Shown here one piece after another: positions 48,042 through 60,527 of a DNA stretch of 64,000 bases. The notes under the pieces are model-generated. The model was not told the DNA's origin. It did not search any database and saw only the letters and a program-made list of their open reading frames with translations. The translations under genes and the position numbers were made by a program. Position 1 is the stretch's first letter. Every line of letters begins with the position of its first letter. This DNA is from Mugil cephalus (taxonomy: Eukaryota; Chordata; Actinopteri; Mugiliformes; Mugilidae), in NCBI RefSeq assembly GCF_022458985.1, contig NC_061774.1, positions 8,236,616 through 8,300,615 of the forward strand. Direction: 5' to 3'.

Positions 48042-51000
48042 ATGGCGAACGTAGCCGCTGCTGCTGCAGCTGCCGCAGCTGCTGCTGCTGCCGCGAATAG
48101 AGACCCAGCCGTCGATCGATCATTGCGATCCGTGTTTGGTAAGTTGGTCTGTGTAACTTGTACGAATAGGGGCCGGTCCCTCCTTTAGGCCCATAGTCAA
48201 TAAAGTAATGGCTAATGAATGAAAGCCAGCTAACGTTGATGTCCCGCTAGCGTGTTAACTAGGCAACGAGGGAGCCAAACTTATTCAAAACAATCAGCTC
48301 ATTAACTGCAATCTAAAATGCACATTTCTGTTTAACGATAACTTTTTGTATCTAATAACTATTTCAGTGGGAAACATACCGTATGAAGCCACAGAAGAAC
48401 AACTTAAAGACATATTTTCTGAAGTCGGTCTTGTTGTGAGTTTCAGGTAAGTCAGACAAATGGGCAATCAAGATTTTACAGTTGGCTAGATACTTGATTT
48501 ATCCCGTGTGAAACATTTTAAAACGAAGGTTGGCTAGTTAACTGTGTGTTTTCTGTGGATGTTGTCATGCTCATCACGTGTGTCCCCTTCATCTCAGGTT
48601 AGTATATGACAGAGAAACAGGTAAACCAAAGGGATATGGCTTCTGTGAATATCAGGACCAGGAGACGGCCCTCAGTGCCATGAGAAACCTGAATGGGAGG
48701 GAGTTCAGTGGTCGTGCGCTCCGTGTTGACAATGCAGCCAGCGAGAAAAACAAGGAAGAGCTCAAAAGTATGTCCGCGTCATCTCCGTCTCTGGTGCTGT
48801 TTATTATGTGAATGACGTGTGTTTGTGCAGAGCAGCATTTATCAGTTGTTGTTTTTGTTTTTTTTTGTCTTGACCAGGTTTGGGAACCGGGGCCCCCATT
48901 ATTGAGTCTCCTTATGGAGATAATGTTCAGCCGGAGGAAGCCCCAGAGTCCATCAGCAGGGCTGTGGCGAGCCTGCCCCCAGAGCAGATGTTTGAGCTTA
49001 TGAAACAGATGAAGGTAGGTTTGTCTATCTGTAAAGTCCTTTATTTTTCACACGACTGTATACAACTGGTAATTAGGTATATTTAGTTATCAATAAACCT
49101 TCCACTGGATTTGACTTCTGGCCTTCTCAACACCAGAACCGTCGGTGGACAGTTATGATGTCTTGAGTATTATATTTACATCTCTAGAAACAGTTCACGG
49201 TTTCAAGTACGACGAGCACCAAGGAGAAAAACAAAGTATAACTAATGAGGAACCTAATGGCACTGAAAGTATTTTCCCTGACGTGGTGTTTTCAGACTGT
49301 GTGTGTGCATGTCAGCTCTCAGTGCGTCCATTTACACCTGGCGTTAAAATGTGTCTGAAGTGACCACTTGAGATCTGACATCAGTTCCCCGCTCTGTATG
49401 CAAATAAACTCCTACATCATTTGGGAAGCATCCATAAGCACGATAATAATGGCACTGCAGCAAACCGCCTGCCGTCGTAGTGAGTAACAGAGCAATCTCT
49501 GGTGATATAGGTAAATTAAACCTCCTATTTGAGGGAATACAGTAACTTGACTCCATATTAATTAGCATAAAGCGTGTGAATACCATTTTGTGATACATTG
49601 CATCCACTCATATGTAATGACTTAACATGGAAATTCATTCTTCTTCAGATTTGTTAGTTAATAGCTACAAGGAAGATTTAAAAAAGCTCCCTACTAATGA
49701 ATAGACAACACTTACAGTGTTTGTTGTTTTTTTTTCCTTTTCTGTCCAGTCATCATCTAGAGTAGCACGTGTGTTACCTCCTCAGGTGCTGAAGGTGCTG
49801 AGGCACTTTGTGCAGAGTGCACAACACCTCTTTCTGTTGTGTTATCCAAAGCTGGATGCGGAAACCTAGTGCAAATGAAATGATGACTCTGACGCAGGGG
49901 AAAAAAGATCCTCCTTCAGTATTGCCCGCAACACATTTTCACTGCTAAATAAGGATGTGGACATATGCAGCCCAGACAACCTCCAAATGTTTCTGTGTTA
50001 TGTGTGTGTGTTTGTCATGACTTGAACACAGACAATAAGCTATTATTTATTGATCTCCGCCCTGATGTTAGTTAGACCAGCTTAGTAAAAGGATAAGAGA
50101 TTGGGTGGATCATCCCACCCCAGTTGATTATAGGAGGTCTTTAATGTGACTCAGGACGCATTGCTTTGACACTACCAAAGGAATGTGGACACATGCGACC
50201 AGACCACCTCCAAATGTGGTCAGACATTGGATCTCTCACATGTGATCTCATCATCATGCATCCTGGGGGTCTTTACACCTGTCTTTTATGCGATCGGATC
50301 TCAATGCTGAGCTCTGAACAGGCCCCGGACCTTAATGCGTCTTGGGTGTGTTTACACCTGTGCTGAGAGCCGCCCATGTTAAAAGCTCCATGTGTTCACA
50401 GACTCCATGTGAAGCTGCTTACTGTTCTCGGTCTCCAGGAAAGATGGTGACAAACGCAGTCTGTCTGAATCACCTCCGGGCTGACAGCTGTATGCAGATG
50501 CTCTTCCTTTCATTAACAGAGGCTCTGCTGAGGCCTATCTCTATCCGCTCCACCAGAAAAGGCTTATCTTTGCACAGCTGGGAGTCTGCTTCATTAAGCT
50601 CAAAGAAACACCACACTGCAGACATTTTTTCCCCCAGCTGGGAAAGTCTTTTGTTGCACCAAAGCCTGTGTCAGTAGGATAGCCCCATATGCAGATCAGA
50701 GGCTGTTGTGCTCCAATGCAGATCCGACTGATACCAGTGCACATCTTTGCTGAATGTTTGGTGCTTCTGCCAAAACTTCCATTAGTCATCAACATGCACC
50801 CGGACCTTGTTTTTTTCCCCCTTGTTAACGTGTGATTCTACCTGTGGTTTCTAATATCGAATTTTCCTTGAAATTTTGATTTATGTCTCCAGCTGTGTGT
50901 GCAAAACAGTCCTCAGGAGGCAAGGAACATGCTGCTGCAGAACCCTCAGCTGGCCTACGCACTGCTGCAGGCCCAAGTGGTCATGCGGATAGTCGACCCT

Positions 51001-54000
51001 GAGATAGCCTTGGTGAGAGTGATTAGTCTAATCGTAAATGAGTTTACCTTTGTGGTTCTTAACTTAAACCACGTCACTTGTCAGTCGATCCATACCAAAG
51101 CTAATTTTTTTGACACGCGTTTCTCCACGTACAGAAAATGCTCCATCGGCAAACCACGGTCCAGCCTCTGATTCCCAGTGGACAGGGTGGAGGAGCGCCC
51201 CCCGTCAATCCTCCGCCCGCACAGCCCACCGTGCCAGCGTCTCAGCCTCAGCCTGTGGTAAGCGCAACGCCTCTTCACTCTTCTTCAAGTCAGCATTCAC
51301 ATTGAATTTATGTTCAGCCAACTTCCAAAGTTGGTCCACAGCCCCCCCCGGAGATCAAAGCAAAACTGAAACCCCCTGCTTGGGCTAATCCATTTTGCAA
51401 ACTTTAATGGAAGTGGATGGATCAAATATTTGGACAATTTGCCTGTAGATTAACATTTGTTCAAAGTGTAGTTTTAACAAAGCAGTCTGTCTTGTCTCTT
51501 CATTGTGCATTTCCCTGGTTAAGAACGGTTGCCTTTCACTTTATTCTGTTTCAATAGATTTACCTCATTTTGCCACATACCCATTTTATCTTCTTCTTAA
51601 TCTTCTGCTTTATTTTATTTATTGTATTTTGCTTCTGTGAAGACGAGTGGGCCCCATGCACCAGAAGTTTCAAAAATAACAACTAAATTTAACCACTGAA
51701 ACTGGTAGAATAAAACTCTGTCTTGTGCATCATCTCATAAGAAAGAAGAGGTAGCAGGAAGTAGATGCTTTTATATAATAATAAAATAGCTCTCAAGATA
51801 AAAATTTGGTTATTTACATTTCATAATTCATAGTATTCATTTTTTAAATTCTTTTATGTGATCAGCCTGGAATGCACATCAATGGGGCGCCTCAGATGAT
51901 GCAGCCCCCCAACATGGGCGTCGTACCTGGACCGATGTCTGTCCCAGGGCCTGTACCAGGACCAGTGGGACCTCCAGGTAATCCTCAGGCTGCATGCACA
52001 CTTCATTCTGCTTTCAGATTGCTGCGGCTCGTTTTCATAAGTCATGTCCGTGTGATCTCCCACATCTGCACTTCTTAAGGTTAATGTGGCTGTTTATGTT
52101 GTGACATTTGCTCAGTTAGTCCCACCTGGTCGCCATGCAGCAGCTGCTTCTGGTTAATTTGCTTTTTGTTGTAAATGCTAATTATTTATTTATTTATTTT
52201 TTAATAGAGTTATTTTCATGAAATGTGCATCGTCGCTTTAAGCATTATAGGTTCAAGGTAGTTTGAATTGGGCATTAAAGCAAACCTGAATTTGTCAGTT
52301 TAAATCAAGCATACTTTCATACAGGACTTTAGCATTTATATCACAAATGCTTCATGTGTAGTATTTTAAAATATACTGTACATTTAATATTCCAGTAATG
52401 ATTTGTTTGCAGTAGCTTTGTGCATATTGATTTTTTCGGTGCAGTATTTCCCATACATAGAACTCATTTATAAATTTGGCCAATTCAAAAACATTTCATG
52501 TATTTTAAGATGAATTCAGAAAGTATTAAACTCCTTCATGTATTGCATCTGTTAATGTGTTAATCCATGTCCACAAAAACATTTTTAGAAATGTTTGCAA
52601 AGTTTTCAATAATTAAAAGCTGGAATCTCTCAGTTAAATTAAAGTTAAAGTTGTCAGTTTTTCCCAAAACTATGTTTACTTCAATTATTCTTGAGATGCA
52701 GAACTGGACTGGAGTCTATCTGTGTTAAACTGAGCTCATTAGACATCAGTTTAAAAACCCATAATCGCACTGCGTGTCTGGATGGAATCCAAGCCTCGGA
52801 GTCCAAGGAACTCTCTGTGCACCATAAAAGGCAAGAGGTCCTAAAGTTTTCAGTGTCCCAGGAGGACAGTGGCCTCAACAATTGTGAAATGGCTCAAGTT
52901 TGCAACCGGGGCTCTTCCAAGAAAAACTGAGCACTGAGGACCTTCATCAGGAGGTGACAAAGAACCTAAGGTTCAGAGTGCGTGAGTTTCTGCCAAAAGG
53001 ACATTTTTGCCTCATCAAATCAGAGGATGCATTGTTAAAACTAACTGTTGACCTCCCAATGTTGGCAAATCTCCAGAAAAATTAAACCAACTTTAAAATA
53101 CGGTGTGCAAAACTTGAAGAAGTCAGATTACTTTCTGAATATGCATCAAGACCACGTCATTGCTCTGTGAGATCACTAGGTGTCACCAGAGCCGTGCGGT
53201 TAGCAGCTCCTCGTAGAAATGTAGAGAAAGGCGTTTCTTTCTCTCTGTCTTTTTTTTTGTTAAACCTATAGGTATTTGACATTATACTCTTTGCTTGCTA
53301 TAAGTCCCCTCTTCTGTGTTTTTATGTGTGCATGAGATGATTTCATGAGCGCGCTAAAATGCTGCTTTGCTCTCTTGAGTCTTGTGTCTCCTGTTCTTTT
53401 CACTTTTTAATGCTGGCTCAGGGAACCTGCAGCATTCTCCCACAGGATCGTCAGGTCAAACTGCTATCGAGCGGCCTCAAGGTATCACTGTACTCCCTCA
53501 GTCCTCCAGTCAGGTCATAGCAGTTGTTGAGGAGCAGCACTGTCCTTGCATGTCCGCTGTAAGCGAATGCGTGAGCCCTTAGAGTAGATATTTGAGTAGA
53601 TATTTAGACTGTTTATATAAAGGCTTTAATCTCGGAGCTCTACCATAACTACAACACCATATGCCATGTCATGAGGGTAGTGTCACTGCATGCGAAAAGA
53701 AACAGGTCTGGGTTCAGAGCCAAGTGTCAAGCGTGCACCATTATTTGCGCATGCACAAATCTTCAAACGGGCAGAAAATGTTTCATTTTAATTTTTAATT
53801 ATCGAAAAATCGAGCATGTGTCTGAAAGTTTCAGAGAAACACTAGTAGGCAGTAACAACCCAACTAAACCAGTAATGCAGAGTATCGTGTTTACAATCTG
53901 ACCAAATCTCAAACAAAAGAAACAAAGTGACGGCGCGGCTTTCGATTAAGTGGAGCGAAGCAATCAAATCAAACAAAATGCCGAATGTGTGCACAAAAGG

Positions 54001-57000
54001 ACTTTGTACAGTTGGACCAGGCCACCTCACAAATGCAGTTGAAGCCAGTTTGTGCAGACCGTCCAGGCATTTTGCCTCCAGCTGTAGTCTAGTCAGACTG
54101 GATTGTACAGTTTGATGGTTATCGCCGCTAAAGAGCACTTTAGTAAAATCCTCAAATCTTCATTATCTGACCTTTACAAACGGCGAGATTCTCAAAGATG
54201 TTCGACTGGTTACGTCCAGTTTTTGTCCATAGGGGCCCATTTTGTGCGTTTAAGAAAACAAAATGTTGTTAATTGTCGGACTGTTCCTGGTTTGCCATTA
54301 GTGGGAAAGAGACACAAGCTTTAATTGATCCAGGCTACATATATATACATATATATATATGTGTGTGTAAATTTCTCCACAAATTTAAATTTCTTTAAAT
54401 ACACATTAACATGAATCCAACTTATTTTAGTGGAGGGATAAGAGATAACTTCATATTGAATGAAAAATGATTGTGACGTATATATATAAATAGCACTAGG
54501 ATGAGTTGAATATAGAGCACATATAGTAGGTAGGGGGTCCCTACTTATTTTCTCCATCAGTTTGGGGTCCTTGGCCTGAAAAACACTGAAGACCTCTGCT
54601 GTAGACGTTGTTAGGGTGTTTTTTTGCCCCAAAAGACATATTCATTTTCATCTTGTGTGTTTAGGGTCTGTTTTTAGCCGTGGTGCTGTTGCCATGACAC
54701 TGTGGGCAAATTTGGGTCAGCGAGCCGAGGGAGTGTTGCTTATCCTTCGTACCTGTGTGCCCGTCTACATCACGGATTCTGAGCCTGGCCTTTTTTATTT
54801 ATTTCTTTTTTTTTTTTCTTTTTTAAATAGTAACTAAACAAGATGATATGAGCTATTTATAATTCTTAGCGTTTAATTAATAACGTTCATACATTTTAGA
54901 TTTTCACACAGCGCCCACTCATTTTTTTGATTCGGTACGAATACACATGATGGCATTGAGCTCAAGCTTCATACGTTGCCAGGATGAAGTGGTAACAGCA
55001 GTCATTCACAGATCAGCCAGAACATTATCACCGCTTACTGGTGAAACTGGCGCACCTGCTTCTACTCTGAAGCTCATGTAATCAAGACAAACATTTGCCT
55101 TTTTTTTCTAATCAGTTTGAGCTACAGTGCACCATTGAGGCCCCATCACCTCTTTTACTTCCTTGGACCTTGTTTTGACATATAGAGGTCACTGCTGCCC
55201 GCGGCCACGCCCCCCTGAGTGGCAAAAACACGCGAGTATGGGAAAAATGTGGATTACCAGATCAAATTAAGGACAGTTGTACCCAACAATGATCCATACA
55301 AACTAGTATGGATTTGGAAAAGTGGATTAGTTTCAGTTAGTTTCAGGTAATTTCTGTTATGATAAATATAGCTAAATAAAAGGTAGAAGAGAAAAGAATA
55401 AAAGAGCGTAACTGAGAAGGAACGTCAGCCATACAATACTGTAACGTTAAAAGGACGATGAGGAGTGAATGCAGATATTCCATTTATTCTTATTTATTGT
55501 TGGAACTGAAATAGTTACTGTCGGCTGTAACGTATCTGACAGCCCTCCAGAATATAACTTAAGGTATCAAAAAATACAGCATAAGTTAATATTACCTGGC
55601 ACTAAATGCAAACCACAGCACCAGGTTTCTGTGTCTGGATTCAAGTTGTTTCTTCTAATGCAGCGACCCATTTACTTCTCTTTTCTTCGGCAGATGTCTG
55701 TAAAAATATATCTCTGACTGCTTTTCAAATCTGTTGGTTCAGTCAATCGCACGACAGCTCTTCCCCATTTTTTAAATTCATTTTCCAATTCAGACTAATC
55801 TCCATGATCATCTGTCACTTTTTGCCACTCAGTGGCCGTAACCACGGAGACTTCACTGTCTCACCACTGCAAACCAGGAACACACCACCAGCGATATCCA
55901 CTACCAGTCAAAGCTATATCACCTACTGAAATGTGCAATGACAACAAGATAATTAGTTGTTTACAGCTTTCACGATGAGTCAGTCATAATGTGGTGCCAG
56001 CTGTGGCGTGCCAATCTAAGATGGGCAAAGCTACGAATCGATTCATAACAACAGGAAACTGCTGAGGTTACCTCTGAGCGTGATTGCACTGTTAATCATT
56101 CTTGGTGAACTCTGATTTATTTTTATTTGTTTTTGTCTAAAATCTGTCCGATCTCTCGTCACTTTGTCATAAAACTGATTGTTCACTTGTTGGTTTTATG
56201 AAAACTGACAGGTCTTTATCTCATCTTTTTTTTGTTTGTTTGTTTTTTTTTTTTTACACCCAGTCTCTCTAACATAAGTGATGTTTCCTTTCCATTTTCA
56301 ATCAGTATTTCCCAGGTTCATATTAAAACTACAAATATGGTCAGTGAGCCTCATTTATTTTTGGGGAAACTAGATGAGACCTTCCACTTCAAGTCGTCTT
56401 CCAACTGAAACGTGCAGACTGATTATTTCGTAGTTTAGCTGAGGACGACTTGTGTGTGAGAGCAGAGATTTGAGGCCGCAACTTTCTTCTTGCTTTTTCT
56501 GTGTTGTGACGTTGGGCTGTGGCATTCTGATGTGGTTAGTGTGTGTTTTGTCCATTTCAAACAACTCCGGCTGTTTGCTGAAATCTGTGTCATGAGCAAA
56601 CGGGTGTGTGCAGTTCCTCTAACCGGGAATTCGAGCCCATTTAGCGCTGTGCCGTGTTCCTATGAAGTCATTAGTCATTAAAAGTTGATGGGAAACTGTG
56701 TACGTTCTGATTAAATGCATGATAAATGTACTATGATCCATTTTTCTCCTCAGGACCTGGCAGTATCACCCCCAAAGGCCTGCTGGGAGACGGTCCCAAT
56801 GATCCCAGAGGAGGAACTCTGCTGTCCGTCACTGGAGAAGTCATAGATCCCAAGTAAGACCCCGATAACACGGCGGGAGTGGCTGTTACATTTACGTTCT
56901 CCAACTTAAGGTTTCTGGGTTAGCTGTAAGTACACAGCTGCTCGTGTCAGAAGTACAAAAGAAGTACTGTAAATGCTACTCAAACAATTCAAGTATTTGT

Positions 57001-59069
57001 CCACAAACAGCAGGCAGCTCACGTTTTTATTGTTCCATTATGTCCTTGGAAATATTTCATAAACAATCTGCTGATGTGTTTTTCTTTTACTCGATGAAAA
57101 GCGTACGTGCCAGATTATTGGGTGTCCTAGGTCAAGATTTAGTCCTGCACTAAATCTTGACCTAGTTACTGTTGAAATGCTCAGAGGATGGTGCTTGATT
57201 GAAAACTGGCTTAAGTTAGTGTTTATTACAAGTATGTATATAAAGACTAAAATGAGGATTAAGTGAGATTCTCAAAATTAAAGAAACGTGTCGGTACAAT
57301 TAAATAGCTCCATGGGACATGTGAAATGCTGAATACCTAAAAGCTAAGATTTAGTGCATGACTGTCGTCTCACAGTGCATTCGTTTTCTCTAGCGCAGCC
57401 AATAAACTGCCAAGTGAGCGTATGAGGTTTCCTGCTCGGTGAACGCATAAGCCACCCTGTTAGGCCAGTTGAACGCTTTTGAGAAGCAGTGTGAAGTGTT
57501 AGATCAGATCAGCGGTGACCAGAAGGACCAGTATAACTCCGATCCTGATAGCAGAGTGACACAGTGGCCAACGCTGACAATGGATGCTGGAAGTTGAGTT
57601 ACTGGCCTTGGGTACAAGAGGCCGGTTTAAATGTCAAGAATTCTGTCAAGAATTCTGGCCATGTCAGATAACCTGCAACCTTTGCTCAGTCCAGTTTCAA
57701 AAACGTTTATTTTGTGCCTGCAGCCGCGGCTACATGGCAGCGCCGCCGCCCCACCAGGCTCCGCCTGTGCACATGATGCAGATGGCAGCCGGACCCCCTC
57801 CAGATATAAGAGGTCCCCCGATGGACATGAGAGGCCCGCCAATGGCCGAACCGCGCAACATAATAGGTGATCCCAGAGGGCCCCCGATGATGGAGCCTCG
57901 GGGCCCGCCGATGGAGACCAGAGGTACTGCTCCCATAAGGGTTCACAGGTTGAGGTTGGATTGACCTGACTGTGTGCACGTAGTCATGATACAGCAACTT
58001 GTTTTCTTTTTTTAGAAACCTTCCACTGTTGTTTCCTTGTATTTCGTAATGTTTGCGTATATATTATATACTCAGTGAAGTGTGAACTGTGATTTTTGTT
58101 TCCTCCTGCAGGCCGTGACCCAAGGGCGATGGACTCTCGCGGCCCAGTGACAGGTCAGAGGGTTTCCATGTCGGTGGGAATGCAAGGCCCCGTCCCACAT
58201 AGCATGGGACCCAACCCTCCTCCACCTGCAAGACCGGTAAGAGCTGCATCTAATGGGTTTGTGTTACTGTTAAGTTACCCAAAGGTTTTTTTTTATGTTA
58301 GGATACTAACTAAAGCTAAGTGGAAAATGTTCAGGTACTAAAAAAGCCTCACTATTATCACTATTTGAATCATTAATTATCAATCAGAGCCTTACAAAAT
58401 AATTATTGAGTGTGGGAATAACAATCAAGAAGAAGCCGGTCTTATCCTCTCAGTCTGGAAAATCATTTCCCCAGAACACCAGTGAGAGCTAATGGTGTGT
58501 TTGTCCTGCAGGGTCCTGGTATTTCTGGTGTCCCCCCATCAGGAGGAGGCTTCAGTCCGGGGCAGAGTCAGGTCTCCACACAGGACCAGGAGAAGGTGGG
58601 TTCACTTCGTCTGGCACCTTTGTGTGATACACCGATCAGCCACAACATTAAAACCACCGACAGGAGGGGTGAATAACATCGTCCATCTTGTGACAATCCA
58701 GTGTTCTGCTGGGAAACATTAGGACCTGGCATTCATTCATGTGGATGTTACTTAGACATGTACAACGCACTTAGACCAGACCAGACCAGACACCCCCACC
58801 CCATAGCAATGATGCTCCTCCCCAACAATACAAAAATATTTTAATTCACTGCAAATATATCACCTAAGAACAAAAACTAATTACCAATAAACCAATATTA
58901 CCAATAAACCTCATCTGTTGCACATGTTTCTGTCCCTCTCCAGGCTGCCCTGATCATGCAGGTCCTGCAGCTGACCCCAGAACAGATCGCCATGTTGCCC
59001 CCGGAGCAGCGGCAGAGCATCCTCATCCTCAAAGAGCAGATTCAGAAGACGGCAAGCGGAGCACCATGA
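48042..59069 (+). CDS. cstf2: Cleavage stimulation factor subunit 2 (CstF-64)
   Basis: RNA-binding subunit of the CstF complex; it binds the GU-rich element downstream of poly(A) sites in the nucleus. Thirteen coding exons: 48042-48138, 48368-48446, 48598-48767, 48878-49014, 50893-51012, 51135-51257, 51866-51977, 53422-53481, 56754-56853, 57724-57923, 58112-58236, 58512-58595 and 58944-59069 (TGA). They total 1533 nt, or 510 residues, with all junctions in frame. The RRM holds RNP2 (VGNIPY) and RNP1 (GYGFCEY). The hinge follows, with [20 protein letters not shown] and [20 protein letters not shown], which bind CstF-77 and symplekin. Then comes a Pro/Gly-rich region with [20 protein letters not shown] and RGPPM repeats, and a C-terminal helical domain ([20 protein letters not shown]) that binds PCF11. 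Two things differ from human (577 residues): the N-terminus carries 14 alanines, and the MEARA pentapeptide repeats are absent, as I would expect in fish. Confidence 0.95.
49322..50366. repeat. Degenerate interspersed repeat with TTTACACCTG motifs
   Basis: Three TTTACACCTG motifs occur at about 49330, 50270 and 50353, together with ATGTGTCTGAAGTGACCACT, GAGATCTGACATC and two related segments with ACATATGCAGCCCAGACAAC (49963) and ACATGCGACCAGACCACCTC (50190). This looks like one or more decayed copies of a fish DNA-transposon family whose ends read TTTACACCTGGCATTAA. It lies within the largest early cstf2 intron. The boundaries are approximate. Confidence 0.4.
52620..53090 (+). mobile_element. 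Decayed Tc1-like transposon in cstf2 intron
   Basis: The stretch contains ACAGTGGCCTCAACAATTGT, then GAAATGG, CTCTTCCAAG, AAACTGAGCA and CAGGAGGTGACAAAGAACCT. These correspond in order to the N-terminal (DNA-binding) part of a fish Tc1-like transposase gene that I recall as STVASIIVKWK, RTLPRAGRP, KLSN and LVREVTKNP. Reading frames are broken by substitutions and gaps, so it is inactive. The preceding text (ATTATTCTTGAGATG, ACTGGAGTCTATCTGTG) fits the element's 5' non-coding part. Confidence 0.65.
55009..55047 (+). repeat. Solo terminal repeat of the 58.6-kb transposon family
   Basis: GATCAGCCAGAACATTATCA followed by CCGCTTACTGGTGAAAC matches the left terminus at 58634 (GATCAGCCACAACATTAAAA then CCACCGACAGG). 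No matching right end was found nearby. It lies in the 53.5-56.8 kb cstf2 intron. Confidence 0.5.
57127..57165. repeat. Perfect 17-bp inverted repeat with 5-nt loop
   Basis: Arms CTAGGTCAAGATTTAGT (57127-57143) and ACTAAATCTTGACCTAG (57149-57165) are perfectly complementary around CCTGC. It lies in a cstf2 intron. The core AAGATTTAGT also occurs in the MITE relics at 47119 and 57343, so it may be part of that family. Confidence 0.85.
57343..57420. repeat. MITE relic sharing GCTAAGATTTAGTGCA
   Basis: The 16-mer at 57343-57358 is identical to 47119-47134. The end at 57391-57420 (AATAAACTGCCAAGTGAGCG) corresponds to the terminal repeat AGTGAACTGGCCAGTGAGTG at 47.2 kb. Confidence 0.45.
58634..58818 (+). 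mobile_element. Truncated DNA transposon copy in cstf2 intron
   Basis: It begins with the terminal repeat GATCAGCCACAACATTAAAA and continues collinearly with the copy at 3481-3625 (GTGTTCTGCTGGGAAAC, GGACCTGG, AGACCAGACCAG, CCCCATAGCAATGATGCTCC). It stops near 58818, so the right part is deleted. It lies just downstream of the coding exon 58512-58595. Confidence 0.6.
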
Positions 59070-59500
59070 TAGCCTGTCCTACAAAGTCCTGACAGAAGGA
59101 ACAGGTGGGGTTCCTTCTTTCCGTCCAGCATTCTTTCCTTTAAGGAAGCGTAAGATTTTTTGAAACATTTGTGCAAACGTCACGGAGCCACTTCTATTTC
59201 TGACACACTGCCCTCCCATTCTTTCCGCTTCATCATGCCAGGACTCACAGCCTGCCCCTCCCCCTCCCCCAGAATCGCTGCAAGCGGCTCCCGCAGAAGA
59301 CGTCTCATGTTAGTTTGGAATATTGTATAGTTGTTATTTTTTAATTGCGTTGCTTGAAAGTGTGCTGTACGTGTATTCAGAGAGGGTGGCGATGGCAGAT
59401 GATAACCAGTTAGAGTGAAAAATGTCGTGGTCTCTTTCTTCTAAAGCCAGCTGTTGTCAGCTTGTTGTTTCGTCAATAAAAGAAAACACACATTGACTTT
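59070..59500 (+). other. cstf2: 3' UTR of cstf2
   Basis: The UTR runs from the TGA (59067-59069) to a canonical AATAAA at 59475-59480, followed by a T-rich tract and TTTGTTTGTTTG that could act as the downstream element. The UTR is about 430 nt. Confidence 0.7.
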
Positions 59501-59516
59501 TTTTTTTGTTTGTTTG

Positions 59517-59522
59517 TTTATT
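59517..59522 (-). terminator. nox1: Candidate distal polyadenylation signal of nox1
   Basis: AATAAA on the - strand (TTTATT on +), followed on that strand by CAAACAAAC. It would give nox1 a 3' UTR of about 1 kb and place its end within 40 bp of the cstf2 signal, tail to tail. A second candidate lies at 60518-60523, only four bases after the nox1 stop. Confidence 0.4.
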
Positions 59523-60527
59523 CATGAGGAGTGGTATACAAAGTAGACGCAGTTAAAATGATTGTGTCCCATGTCTTTAGACTATAATTAGCAACAGGCT
59601 ACGTGACCGTTTCCCTCCAGGCTCATTGTAATGAGGAAATACGGGAGAATTTAACAGCCGATGACAACCTATTGTCTGCTTCCAAGAAATCTGCTTCCTT
59701 AACCAGTAACGCTTTAGAAAAACAGTATATATGTTTACAAAGTAAATTTAAAACTTCAAAAGTTCATTCGCTTTTGTACCTTGTTACACTTTTACGTGTT
59801 ATTTAAACAGCAAAATATGTTCTATACAGTATATACAATGGATTTTTATCATGGGAAAATTATCCCAAGAGGTAAGTATAAGATTAGGAAAAAAAGCAGA
59901 AATATGCTGATAATATAACTGTCTGAAACCAAGTTAATCAGAAAATATTTAATACACTTTCAAGGAAACAAAAACACTCAAACTGGTTTGAGTTTTCATT
60001 TGCGGAAACTTCATATCATATTTGATTTTGTACAGTTGGATGAAAAAAAAGTTGCAACTCTACCTGCGTATACATAAGTAAAGTACATTATGTTCTTTGC
60101 TACCTTGATTTAAGCTGATATTTATGTAAAATTAATCTAGTTTTGCATATAATGTGCCAGCATCATGCAACAAGAAACCGAGGTCTTCATGTCTCTGTGA
60201 CACTTAAAATCTCTACGAGGGCACCAATGCAGACAAACGATAAGATTCAGCCCCTATGTCGCGCTGTGAAATGGAAGAAGAGAAAGTTGGTCCCTGAGCA
60301 GTGCCCATGAAAACCACATGCCGTGGCTCTTTATCGGAGTTAAGTGCGGTTTGCTGTACAGGCCGTATCAAAACACACCCGGCCTGTCATACAGGTTGTT
60401 GCACAGCTTCATCAACGTTAATCGTCAGCTATTCTCCGGTGGAACACATTTACCATCAATTGTTGTTCTTAATATTCTTAATAGATGCTGCTCTCCTGAT
60501 TTAGTATTTTTTAGTAATTTATTGTGC

